Of a stretch of 17,937 bases of DNA, positions 1 to 6,188 are shown one piece after another. The stretch's first letter is position 1; every line of letters starts with the position of its first letter. Source of the DNA: Chloroflexota bacterium (GTDB lineage Bacteria > Chloroflexota > Anaerolineae > Anaerolineales > Villigracilaceae); the NCBI GenBank assembly GCA_021796315.1, contig JAJYOH010000052.1:1-17937 (forward strand), in the 5' to 3' direction. The position numbers were made by a program, and so were the translations under genes. The notes under the pieces are model-generated. The model saw only the letters and a program-made list of their open reading frames with translations. It did not search any database and was not told the DNA's origin.

Positions 1-48
1 TGCGGTAAAAATCTTATGATGTACGGTAGAGAGTTGGTGGTTAGTTAA
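1..48 (+). CDS. possible C-terminal tail of an upstream gene (partial)
   Basis: Frame 1 is open from the window edge to a TAA at 46-48 and reads CGKNLMMYGRELVVS. The other two + frames stop within the first 20 bases. A terminator-like hairpin begins two bases after the stop, as expected at the end of a gene. Fifteen residues are too few to assign a family, so this rests on frame openness plus the terminator only. Confidence 0.25.
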   Translation, partial: CGKNLMMYGRELVVS

Positions 49-49
49 A

Positions 50-88
50 GCCCCTGATGAACAACATCCATCAGGGGCAAGTTTTTAT
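50..88 (+). terminator. intrinsic terminator
   Basis: A perfect 10-bp stem (GCCCCTGATG at 50-59, CATCAGGGGC at 69-78) with a 9-nt loop is followed by AAGTTTTTAT on the + strand. The T-tract is better on + than on -, so it most likely ends transcription entering from the left. It may also work weakly for the - strand SDR remnant, whose stop codon is at 107. Confidence 0.7.
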
Positions 89-106
89 CCATCCGACCTT
101 GCGGGA

Positions 107-421
107 TTATTTATTTACCAACTCTTCGCAAATCTTCCACAGTCTTTCTTCGTTCTCTTTATTTCTAAACTCGCACTCGCGCTCTTTACGATCTTCAAAG
201 AACTTGTTGCTCACGCCTTCCATCTCGGGATCGCTGGCCAGCCAGATGGCTGTATTCGCGCCCTGAACGCTGGTCCGCCCGCCGGAATATTGCGTCAGCC
301 GGTTGACCAGTTCCGGCTCGGCGTTGCGATAAAGCCCGGTCTCGGTGATCAGGCCCGGAGTCATGGCATTTGCGGTTATGCCATTTCCGTCCAGCCGACG
401 CGCCAGCGCCCAAGTGAATAA
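107..421 (-). pseudogene. 5'-truncated short-chain dehydrogenase (SDR) remnant
   Basis: The open frame encodes about 105 residues resembling the C-terminal third of the retinol-dehydrogenase/WW-oxidoreductase-like SDR subgroup. FTWALARRLDGNGITANAMT followed by PGLI matches the stretch after the catalytic YxxxK helix, and ERLWKICEELV is a typical C-terminal end. The N-terminal two thirds (Rossmann TGxxxGIG, NNAG and YxxxK motifs) are absent, and the frame stops at 443-445. Family similarity fades at about position 421, where the T-tract of a - strand terminator begins, so foreign sequence seems to have replaced the front of the gene. An ATG at 364 could start an 85-residue product, but with no cofactor or catalytic site it would not be a working dehydrogenase. 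Confidence 0.7.
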
Positions 422-459
422 AGCAAAAAGAAACCGCCATCCTTAGCTGGATAGCGGTT
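421..459 (-). terminator. intrinsic terminator (end of putative small RNA)
   Basis: The arms AACCGCTATCC and GGATGGCGGTT (- strand sense) pair at 10 of 11 positions around a 6-nt loop. They are followed on the - strand by TTTCTTTTTGCTTT, a good U-tract. On the + strand the hairpin is preceded by A-rich sequence and followed by no T-run, so it is directional. Confidence 0.7.
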
Positions 460-509
460 CGATAATTCATGGCGATGATCGGGGTGAGGGGGGCACCTCG
501 ACCACCGCC
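421..509 (-). ncRNA. putative orphan small RNA of about 90 nt
   Basis: On the - strand a promoter with a 17-nt spacer (-35 at 539-544, -10 at 516-521) places the transcription start near 509. That is the first base of a 16-position hairpin (509-494 with 486-471, loop 493-487, one A-C mismatch and two G-U pairs). After a 12-nt linker comes a second hairpin (459-449 with 442-432) and a T-rich run (TTTCTTTTTGCTTT), which is an intrinsic terminator. I could not match it to a known riboswitch or sRNA class. There is no convincing ORF inside and no intact gene directly downstream, only the SDR remnant, so a stand-alone RNA is more likely than a leader. All of this is inferred from sequence signals. 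Confidence 0.45.
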
Positions 510-515
510 ACCGAC

Positions 516-544
516 TTTATACACGACCTCAGATTTAAAGTCAA
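516..544 (-). promoter_or_regulatory. sigma70-type promoter for the putative small RNA
   Basis: In - strand sense, TTGACT (539-544) and TATAAA (516-521) are separated by exactly 17 nt. Each hexamer has five of six consensus bases. Together with the hairpins just downstream this is the best-looking promoter in the window. Confidence 0.6.
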
Positions 545-618
545 GGGTGACGAAATGTCTTTTTTTAATCCATACAACATCACCGGTTTTTCTCTGTCAA
601 ATGATTCAAATCTCTTTC

Positions 619-647
619 TTGACGCTCATCCAACGCGGTGGTATCCT
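619..647 (+). promoter_or_regulatory. candidate promoter for the aminotransferase leader
   Basis: TTGACG (619-624) and TATCCT (642-647) are separated by 17 nt. The start would fall near 654, giving a leader of about 175 nt before the ATG at 831, with an intrinsic terminator inside it. The -10 has four of six consensus bases, so confidence is moderate. Confidence 0.4.
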
Positions 648-780
648 TGCGCCCAATGTTTAGCCAGTTCATTGTCGATACTAATTCCAATCGTACCACC
701 CGCACTCATAACTCAGTGCCGGGACGCTGGTATTTGGACAGTGAACAGAGACAAAAAGTTCATTTCAACTAAGTACACCC

Positions 781-815
781 AACGCCCCGAAAATTCTTCG
801 GGGCGTTTTATTATC
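781..815 (+). terminator. intrinsic terminator in the aminotransferase leader (possible attenuator)
   Basis: A perfect 11-bp stem (AACGCCCCGAA at 781-791, TTCGGGGCGTT at 797-807) with a 5-nt loop is followed by TTTATTAT. It ends two bases before the Shine-Dalgarno AAGGAG at 817-822. A terminator placed between promoter and RBS is typical of transcription attenuation. It could instead simply end a short upstream transcript. I looked for T-box, SAM, TPP, FMN, lysine and purine aptamer signatures in 650-780 and saw none. Confidence 0.7.
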
Positions 816-830
816 CAAGGAGAAGAAATT

Positions 831-2135
831 ATGAACATCAGCAACACCACGCCAGTCTATGCCGTACCCGATAAAAATCTTGTTCCCGTCAGCGGACACT
901 TGCGCGACATGCTGGATATTCCCCCGTCACGCATGTTTCTCATCAACAAGTCGCTCAAGGTGTATAAAGAAAAAAATCCAACCGCAAAAACATTCGATGC
1001 ATCACAGGGCGACGGCGGAGCGTCGCTGCCGGGGGTGCCGAAAAATATCCTCGAACGCGCGTACCAGCTTCAGGTCGAGCACGGAAGCGCTTACGATATG
1101 CCCTTCGGCACAGACGCATATCGCAAAGCTGTTGTCGAGCAATATTGGAAGCTCGATCCAGGCCTCGGTTGGGGGCCGGCCAACGTGTTGGGCACCGCGG
1201 GCGGACGCGATGCGCTGGTCAAGGCTTATCAAGCGATGATGGTTCTCGGTCATGGGCGCGAAGGCGACGCGGTGATCGTTTCGCGCGTGCCGTGGATTTC
1301 GTACAACTGGGGGCCGTACGGCGTAGGCGCGAACGTGATGTGGGCGCCGGGCGATCCCGCGCAAGGCTGGGCTTACTCTGAAGATGGAATTAAAGAGTGC
1401 GTAAAAGTTGCGGCTCAAACCGGACGCAAGGTGGCGGGTCTCGTTATCACGAACCCAGACAACCCAACCGGCCTGACCACGCCAACTGAAAAGATGGTTT
1501 CGTTGGCCAAGTCTGCGCTGGAGACGGGCGTGGCTTTCGTGTTATTCGATTGGATGTATCACTATGTGACTGACGAGCAACCAAACGACATCAATACATT
1601 CCTGAAATTCTTCACGCCCGAAGAACGCAAGCGACTGATGTTCCTGGATGGGATTACAAAATCTCTCGGCGGCTCGAACATTCGCAATTGCCATTTACTC
1701 GCAGACGAAAGCGTGATCAAGTTTATTGTGGCACGCGCCTCGCACGGTATCATCCCATCCTTTTATTCGCTGGCGGTTGCGATGGCCGCTTATGAAATGG
1801 GATACGCTGAAGCGTCGAAGACCATCGTCGAGCCGACCAATGCCAGCCGCAAAGTATTGAAGGGTCTGCTCGATGCCAGCGGGCTTCAATATATTCTCGG
1901 CAAAGGCTATTACGCTTTTATGAACGTCGGTGAATTTATCAAAGCCAAAGGTCTGGCGGACAGCGAACCGCTCGGACAATATCTTGCTGAAGAACACGGC
2001 GTGGCAATCGTCCCTGGCGCGTTCTTCTCTCCGTTCGGTAACGATTGGATTCGCTTCTCATATGCGACGCCTGCCGAAAAAACCGAAGGCGCGTTCAAGC
2101 GATTGATGGAAGGGTTGAATGCGCTCAAAGGTTAA
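831..2135 (+). CDS. class I/II PLP-dependent aminotransferase
   Basis: A 434-residue fold-type I aminotransferase, expected to transfer an amino group between an amino acid and a 2-oxo acid using pyridoxal phosphate in the cytoplasm. The family signature NPDNPTG is at residues 208-214, followed by the cofactor-contacting Asp in VLFDW (D240), the Schiff-base lysine in GITKSLG (K277) and the substrate-carboxylate Arg in WIRFSYATP (R408). Length is normal for the family. The frame is open from 555, but ATG 831 is chosen because AAGGAG lies 8 nt upstream and a terminator lies just before it. The next gene begins 114 bp downstream beyond a palindromic repeat, and the two may be co-transcribed. Substrate specificity cannot be read from the sequence. 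Confidence 0.9.
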   Translation: MNISNTTPVYAVPDKNLVPVSGHLRDMLDIPPSRMFLINKSLKVYKEKNPTAKTFDASQGDGGASLPGVPKNILERAYQLQVEHGSAYDMPFGTDAYRKAVVEQYWKLDPGLGWGPANVLGTAGGRDALVKAYQAMMVLGHGREGDAVIVSRVPWISYNWGPYGVGANVMWAPGDPAQGWAYSEDGIKECVKVAAQTGRKVAGLVITNPDNPTGLTTPTEKMVSLAKSALETGVAFVLFDWMYHYVTDEQPNDINTFLKFFTPEERKRLMFLDGITKSLGGSNIRNCHLLADESVIKFIVARASHGIIPSFYSLAVAMAAYEMGYAEASKTIVEPTNASRKVLKGLLDASGLQYILGKGYYAFMNVGEFIKAKGLADSEPLGQYLAEEHGVAIVPGAFFSPFGNDWIRFSYATPAEKTEGAFKRLMEGLNALKG

Positions 2136-2249
2136 TTAACCGCAAAGCACGCGAAGTGCGCAAAGGAAAAACAAGAAAAGAATCTTTGCGCTCTTCGTGG
2201 TCCGTTGTATTTATCTTCGTTTATCTTTGTTCATCTCTGGTGAAAACTT
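2136..2249 (+). repeat. intergenic palindromic repeat (ACCACGAAG family), copy 1
   Basis: Immediately after the aminotransferase stop, TTAACCGCAAAG begins a run of AAG-spaced short units (2136-2165). This is mirrored by CTTTGCGCTCTTCGTGGT at 2184-2201, with further degenerate TTTATCTTCG/TTTATCTTTG units to about 2235. It is the same family as the repeats at 10631-11127 and 11585-11659. It fills almost the whole gap to the next ORF, whose ATG at 2250 has no clear Shine-Dalgarno. Confidence 0.75.
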
Positions 2250-5117
2250 ATGGCTTACGACCCTCAACAATTTGCAGAAAAATATAAACTGGCCGTCAAA
2301 TCCGCGCAGGAGCAAAAGCCCGATGGCGGACTGAATGGCTTCGAGCTCGAATGGAATCTGCTCGACGAGCAATTTCGTCCATTGCTCACGGTGGGAACTG
2401 GTCCGGCGCAGCAATCCTTCGTGGATTATTTGCGCGCAAAATGTCTGCCTCCGTGGCTGGCAAAATTTTCCCAGCTTGAAGTTTTTCACTGGATGGTGGA
2501 ATTTGCCACGCGCCCGTATTTCAGTCAGCGCGGCGCGGCGTACGAAGCGCGCCTGATGGAAGCCGTGATGATGAATTCATTGTCACGCGCGGGCAAGGAA
2601 TTCGGCGAGCGGCTTTTCTACTGGCATGGAAATTTAATTTTCCTGACGGCCATCAATCACGAATCAATTCCGGGAAACTGGGCGATTGCAAAACGTCGCT
2701 ATCTCGAACGCTGTGTCGATCTTTACGGCGACACGCTTGCGACGGCTGGCATTCACGTCAACATGTCTTTGCCCGAGCCGCTTCTTGCGTGGGACTTCAT
2801 GCATCTGCCCGCATCCGAGCGCGGCGACAAACATCTCGATGATTACAAGTCCGAGTTTTACATTGCCTCTGCGAGGTTGTTGCGAGCATTCGCCAGCTTG
2901 TTCATCGCCACTTCGGCCAGCACCCCGCTTCAAGCGCAGGTGCGAGGCGGACGGCCGGTTGTCATCCTCACCGAAAATGATTCAGTCCGCAATTTAACTT
3001 TTCCGAATCCCGCAGAAATGGATATGCCCGATCTGTATCGGTCGTACGAAGATTATTTGCAAATTTCTTATGACCTCGTGCGGCGCGGCGTGCGCTTCGG
3101 CAACAACAACTGGACTCCGGTGCGCGCCCGTTCGTTTGCCGAACCCGTCGAACGGCTCATTTCAACGACGAGCGACCAACTCGACGATCTTTACAAGCGC
3201 GGACTTTATTCGATCGGCGAGGCTGCGCCTGCGGAAGAAATGGCGCGGCAAATTGAAAAGCAAAATTTGATGGCGCGCATTAATTTACCGATGGGACGCG
3301 TCGAAGTCCGCACCGACGACGGCGGCAACCCACTCGAAGTTGACATCGCGAATCTGACTCTGAAAAATCTTTTGCTTCTGCGTTTCTATGCTGATCCAAA
3401 ATTTGCACGCTCATTCCGTTACGACCGCGAAGATATTCCACGCGCGCGTGCTAATGAGCGACTCGCGGCGCAGCATGGCTTGCGTGCCGAGATCGAAAAT
3501 CCGTTCACAGCCAAGCCGATGAAGATGCGCGAATTTTTAAAGTGGACATTGAACGAACTCAAGCCGTTGGCCGAGGCGCTCGGTCAATGGGAGGATTTAA
3601 TCCCGCTGGTCGAAATGTCCGAGGGCGGGCCGAACACCGCTGAAAAAATCCGCTCGCGGCTGCGCGTCGAACTCGGCGCGAATGATGAAGTGCCGGTCAC
3701 GGTTTTGCGCGAGATGGCTTACGAACGCGAAGTTCAAGTCAGCGCGGATGTGGAAAAGATCGCCGCGAAGTATGCGGGACTCAACGGCGACTCTGAAAAG
3801 CTCAGTGAATTTTTGCAGCATGCCCGCGAAGAAGCGCGTGAACATCCCGAGCTTCCGGTTCGCTTCCGCCCCTCGAGCGGAATCGTGATCGAGACGAATT
3901 ATCCAAACAAGACGGCTGAGATTCTCGACCTCGCCCAACATCTGATCCGCATCCCATCCGTCACTGCTTGTCCGAACGAACGTCTCGACGAAGTCCATCG
4001 CGCCGGGACATTCATCCATGATTATTTGCGCGGCAATGGCCTGGAGCCGAAATATTTCGATGGAAAATATCCGGCGGTGTTTGCGGAGTTCTCCCTCACC
4101 CCTTCCCCCTCTCCCAGCGGGAGAGGGGCTGGAGTGAGAGAGAACTCAATCCTGCTCACCGGTCACTTCGACGTGGTCGAACCCGAACCGGACGATTCGC
4201 AATTCATCCCGCGCATCGACGGCGATTATTTATACGGTCGCGGTGCGGCGGATATGAAAACTGTGGTCGCAACCTATTTGGTTTGGATGAAAGATACTTT
4301 GAAAGCAGGCAAGCCGTTCCCGAATATTTCACTGCTTCTGGTCGGCAATGAAGAAAATGGCGAGGCCGAAGCCTGGGGCACGCCGTTCGTTTTAAAAGAA
4401 TTGATGAAAGAACCTTCGGAAGGTTCTTCAACCTTCGGAAGGTTTACCCCTGCCTTGTTCATCGCCGGTGAACGGACTGGCGAAAAAGGCAACGAACTCT
4501 TCGGCGAGATCTGCATCGAGAATCGCGGCGTGATGCGCTTCGATGTAATCGCGCGCGGCGCAAAAGGTCATTCAGGTGTGGCAGGCGCGGGCGACTTGAG
4601 CGAGAAATTAATTGCGGCACGTTCGGCGCTCAATGAAATCTTTGCCAAACATCTCACACTCAAATCCGCGGACGGCTGGCAGTCGCAGGCGAAATTCCCG
4701 TTCATCAACGTCGGCACGACAGGCGTGTACAACGTCACCGCCGCGGAAGGAATTCTCGGCGTGGAAATCCGTCCGATTCCGCAGGATGATGTTGACGGTT
4801 TAAAGTTGAAGGTTGAAAGTTACTGCGCGGAGAATGGATTGGAAGCAAAATTTTCCGTGATGGAAAATGGCGTAGCCTGCGACCCGGATAATCCAGCGTT
4901 GAAAGCGTTGATCGAAGCAGTGAAGCAGGCTTCCGGGTCCGAGCCGCGAATCGGAAGAAAACTCCCCGGCACAAGCGCGAGATTCGCGCCCGGCGGTCAG
5001 GCCGTTGTGTGGGGGCAATCCGGCGTTGGTCCGCACGCAAAGGATGAGCGGCATTTCATCCCCAGCATCGAGCCGTTTTACAGATCGCTAAATGAGTTGG
5101 CAAAATTATGGAAATAG
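2250..5117 (+). CDS. glutamate-cysteine-ligase-like / M20 metallopeptidase fusion protein
   Basis: A 955-residue two-domain protein. Residues 1 to about 540 resemble the glutamate-cysteine ligase (GCS2-like carboxylate-amine ligase) family, including GFELEWNLLDE near the start, GIHVNMSLPEPLL and GRVEVRTDDGG. Such enzymes make an amide bond to glutamate using ATP. Residues from about 545 form an M20 (ArgE/DapE/CPG2-type) dizinc hydrolase: H639 and D641 in LTGHFDVV, D668 in GRGAADMK, E701/E702 in GNEENGE, E741 in AGERTG and H929 in GPHAKDERH. All zinc-site positions appear present, so the hydrolase is probably active. Repeat-derived segments lie inside the M20 half at residues 615-632 and 721-732. 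Ligase and amide hydrolase in one chain, next to an aminotransferase, suggest make-and-remove chemistry on a protected substrate (inference). Family assignment of the N-terminal half is less certain than that of the M20 half. Confidence 0.85.
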   Translation: MAYDPQQFAEKYKLAVKSAQEQKPDGGLNGFELEWNLLDEQFRPLLTVGTGPAQQSFVDYLRAKCLPPWLAKFSQLEVFHWMVEFATRPYFSQRGAAYEARLMEAVMMNSLSRAGKEFGERLFYWHGNLIFLTAINHESIPGNWAIAKRRYLERCVDLYGDTLATAGIHVNMSLPEPLLAWDFMHLPASERGDKHLDDYKSEFYIASARLLRAFASLFIATSASTPLQAQVRGGRPVVILTENDSVRNLTFPNPAEMDMPDLYRSYEDYLQISYDLVRRGVRFGNNNWTPVRARSFAEPVERLISTTSDQLDDLYKRGLYSIGEAAPAEEMARQIEKQNLMARINLPMGRVEVRTDDGGNPLEVDIANLTLKNLLLLRFYADPKFARSFRYDREDIPRARANERLAAQHGLRAEIENPFTAKPMKMREFLKWTLNELKPLAEALGQWEDLIPLVEMSEGGPNTAEKIRSRLRVELGANDEVPVTVLREMAYEREVQVSADVEKIAAKYAGLNGDSEKLSEFLQHAREEAREHPELPVRFRPSSGIVIETNYPNKTAEILDLAQHLIRIPSVTACPNERLDEVHRAGTFIHDYLRGNGLEPKYFDGKYPAVFAEFSLTPSPSPSGRGAGVRENSILLTGHFDVVEPEPDDSQFIPRIDGDYLYGRGAADMKTVVATYLVWMKDTLKAGKPFPNISLLLVGNEENGEAEAWGTPFVLKELMKEPSEGSSTFGRFTPALFIAGERTGEKGNELFGEICIENRGVMRFDVIARGAKGHSGVAGAGDLSEKLIAARSALNEIFAKHLTLKSADGWQSQAKFPFINVGTTGVYNVTAAEGILGVEIRPIPQDDVDGLKLKVESYCAENGLEAKFSVMENGVACDPDNPALKALIEAVKQASGSEPRIGRKLPGTSARFAPGGQAVVWGQSGVGPHAKDERHFIPSIEPFYRSLNELAKLWK
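4086..4147. repeat. palindromic repeat inserted in frame in the M20 domain
   Basis: An outer stem (GAGTTCTCCCTCAC at 4086-4099 with GTGAGAGAGAACTC at 4134-4147, 13 of 14 paired) encloses a perfect 10-bp inner stem (CCCCTCTCCC at 4106-4115, GGGAGAGGGG at 4119-4128). It is translated as TPSPSPSGRGAGVREN between the strands FAEF and ILLTGHFDVV, where M20 proteins normally have a short loop. A decayed relative lies at 10201-10252. Confidence 0.8.
4411..4444. repeat. tandem 15-bp palindrome inside the M20 coding region
   Basis: The perfect palindrome AACCTTCGGAAGGTT occurs at 4411-4425 and again at 4430-4444, separated by CTTC (period 19). Translated, it gives KEPSEGSSTFGRF, a hydrophilic stretch between LKELM and TPALFIAGERTG. 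Its symmetry and lack of M20 similarity suggest an acquired repeat, not native sequence. Confidence 0.75.
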
Positions 5118-5156
5118 AAAAGAAGGTCACGTTGCAAGCGTGACCTTCTTTTTATC
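5118..5156. terminator. bidirectional terminator between convergent genes
   Basis: A perfect 14-bp stem (AAAAGAAGGTCACG at 5118-5131, CGTGACCTTCTTTT at 5139-5152) with a 7-nt loop has a T-run on both strands (CTTTTTAT on +, CTTTTCTATTT on -). It begins right after the fusion gene stop and overlaps the stop codon of the - strand CAP lipoprotein at 5152-5154, so it can end both converging units. Confidence 0.9.
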
Positions 5157-6171
5157 TTGCGCCAAAATCAACGGTGAAATATCCGCCGTAGGCGCTGTCT
5201 GCGACGTAGGAATAACCCACGCCCATCTCCGTCGCAGTTGGATCAAGGATCGCATCGTGATGAACCTGATCGCCCATCCACCAATTGAAGGCATCCTGCG
5301 ACGAGCCGCCCGCATAAATAATTTCCTGGCGAAAAGTTCCGGTGTAGCCGCTGGCCGAAACGCGCTGGTACGGCGTCGAGCTATTCGAGCCGGTGTGACT
5401 CAATAATCCGAAACAGGCCATGTCATTGCTGTGACCTTGCGCGGCGGCAGTCAATTGTGTGTCAATCGCCAGCGCGGAAAGACCGGCCTTTGTGCGCGCT
5501 GAATTGATCATGTTCGCAATGTCACTCGGATACGACGGACTGCCAACATACTTGCAGCTAAGCGGACCGGTGGGCGCGGCCGCCGGTGTTCCTCCGCTGA
5601 CAGGCGTGCCGGGCGGCGCTGTCTGCGTGACGGCGCCCACCACGATCTTGACCCAGAATGTTTTTTCGATGCCGATGGCAAGCGGCTGTCCACTCGAGTT
5701 ATCCAATTCAAAAAAACCTGTGTATGAACCGTCCGTTGTCGGCGCGACCAGATCAACGGAAACGTCAACGGGCTTGCCAGCCAAAGTTTGCGGGACAGGC
5801 ACAGAGTCAGGCGAGCTCATGCGGTCGCCGGAAACGAAGGCAACTGTGTAATTCGTCCACGGACAATTACCTGTGTTTTGCAGTTTCCACGTTTTAGTGA
5901 ACTTGCTTCCGCGCGGAACGTTCGTGCCATCGGCGATGGTCACATCCTGGACGAGGATGGCTTTATCTTTGCAGTTGGCCTGCGGAGTAACCGCCAGCGT
6001 CGGCGCGGAGGTTGGCGGAGTCGGCGTCCGTGAAGGCGGGGGCGTGTTTGACGGCGGCAGGGTCGAGGTCACAAAAAGAGGCGCAGTAGGAGTCGCGTTT
6101 GCGTTCGAGATGGTGATGCATCCGCTTAACAAAAAGGCCGCCGTGAAAATCATCAAAAGAATTTTTCGCAT
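5152..6171 (-). CDS. lipoprotein with NBR1-type Ig-like domain and CAP domain (copy 1)
   Basis: A 339-residue predicted surface lipoprotein. The signal peptide ends in lipobox LSGC (C18). Residues about 25-65 are a Thr/Pro/Ser-rich linker. Residues about 68-178 resemble the Ig-like domain first described in NBR1 (W95 in KTWKLQNTG, C103-P-W105, W173), common in cell-surface proteins of Anaerolineae. A second Pro/Gly-rich linker precedes a CAP/SCP domain (about 215-339) with H247, H259, E283 and H304/H305 as candidates for the family's His/Glu cavity. The usual SEN(V/I) motif reads RQEII here, so the cavity is altered. Bacterial CAP proteins are extracellular and their activity is mostly unproven. 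The start has no Shine-Dalgarno, and TGATAGAAT lies six bases before the ATG. It is 17 bp downstream of its paralogue and follows it in transcription. Confidence 0.9.
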   Translation of the reverse strand: MRKILLMIFTAAFLLSGCITISNANATPTAPLFVTSTLPPSNTPPPSRTPTPPTSAPTLAVTPQANCKDKAILVQDVTIADGTNVPRGSKFTKTWKLQNTGNCPWTNYTVAFVSGDRMSSPDSVPVPQTLAGKPVDVSVDLVAPTTDGSYTGFFELDNSSGQPLAIGIEKTFWVKIVVGAVTQTAPPGTPVSGGTPAAAPTGPLSCKYVGSPSYPSDIANMINSARTKAGLSALAIDTQLTAAAQGHSNDMACFGLLSHTGSNSSTPYQRVSASGYTGTFRQEIIYAGGSSQDAFNWWMGDQVHHDAILDPTATEMGVGYSYVADSAYGGYFTVDFGAR

Positions 6172-6177
6172 GAATTG

Positions 6178-6183
6178 ATTCTA
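6178..6183 (-). promoter_or_regulatory. extended -10 element adjacent to the CAP1 start codon
   Basis: In - strand sense TG-A-TAGAAT is followed by CAATTC and the ATG at 6171. The extended -10 form and the 6-nt gap would put the transcription start at or next to the ATG, giving a leaderless message. No good -35 is visible. Confidence 0.35.
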
Positions 6184-6188
6184 TCAAA

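Noticed and set aside
471..509. A tRNA-like segment: GC-rich hairpin ending in ACCGCCA on the + strand
   Set aside because: No acceptor stem, T-loop (GTTCRA) or anticodon arm can be fitted. The hairpin is better explained as the 5' stem of a - strand RNA.
195..524. A 109-codon - strand frame overlapping the SDR remnant and the small-RNA unit
   Set aside because: Its sequence across 195-364 is the shifted reading of the SDR remnant, and the rest lies over hairpins. No family resemblance.
625..720. A short - strand frame reading MSAGGTIGISIDNELAKHWA
   Set aside because: 27 residues with no Shine-Dalgarno or recognisable family. It may be a decayed gene fragment but cannot be supported.
633..780. 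T-box-like fragments (CGGTGGTATCC on +, CGGGTGGTACGA on -) before the aminotransferase
   Set aside because: The conserved AGGGTGGNACCGCG sequence is not present on the + strand, and no specifier hairpin pairs with it. The - strand match is partial and has no gene downstream.
555..830. A 92-codon N-terminal extension of the aminotransferase
   Set aside because: It crosses an intrinsic terminator, has no family similarity, and a strong Shine-Dalgarno precedes ATG 831.
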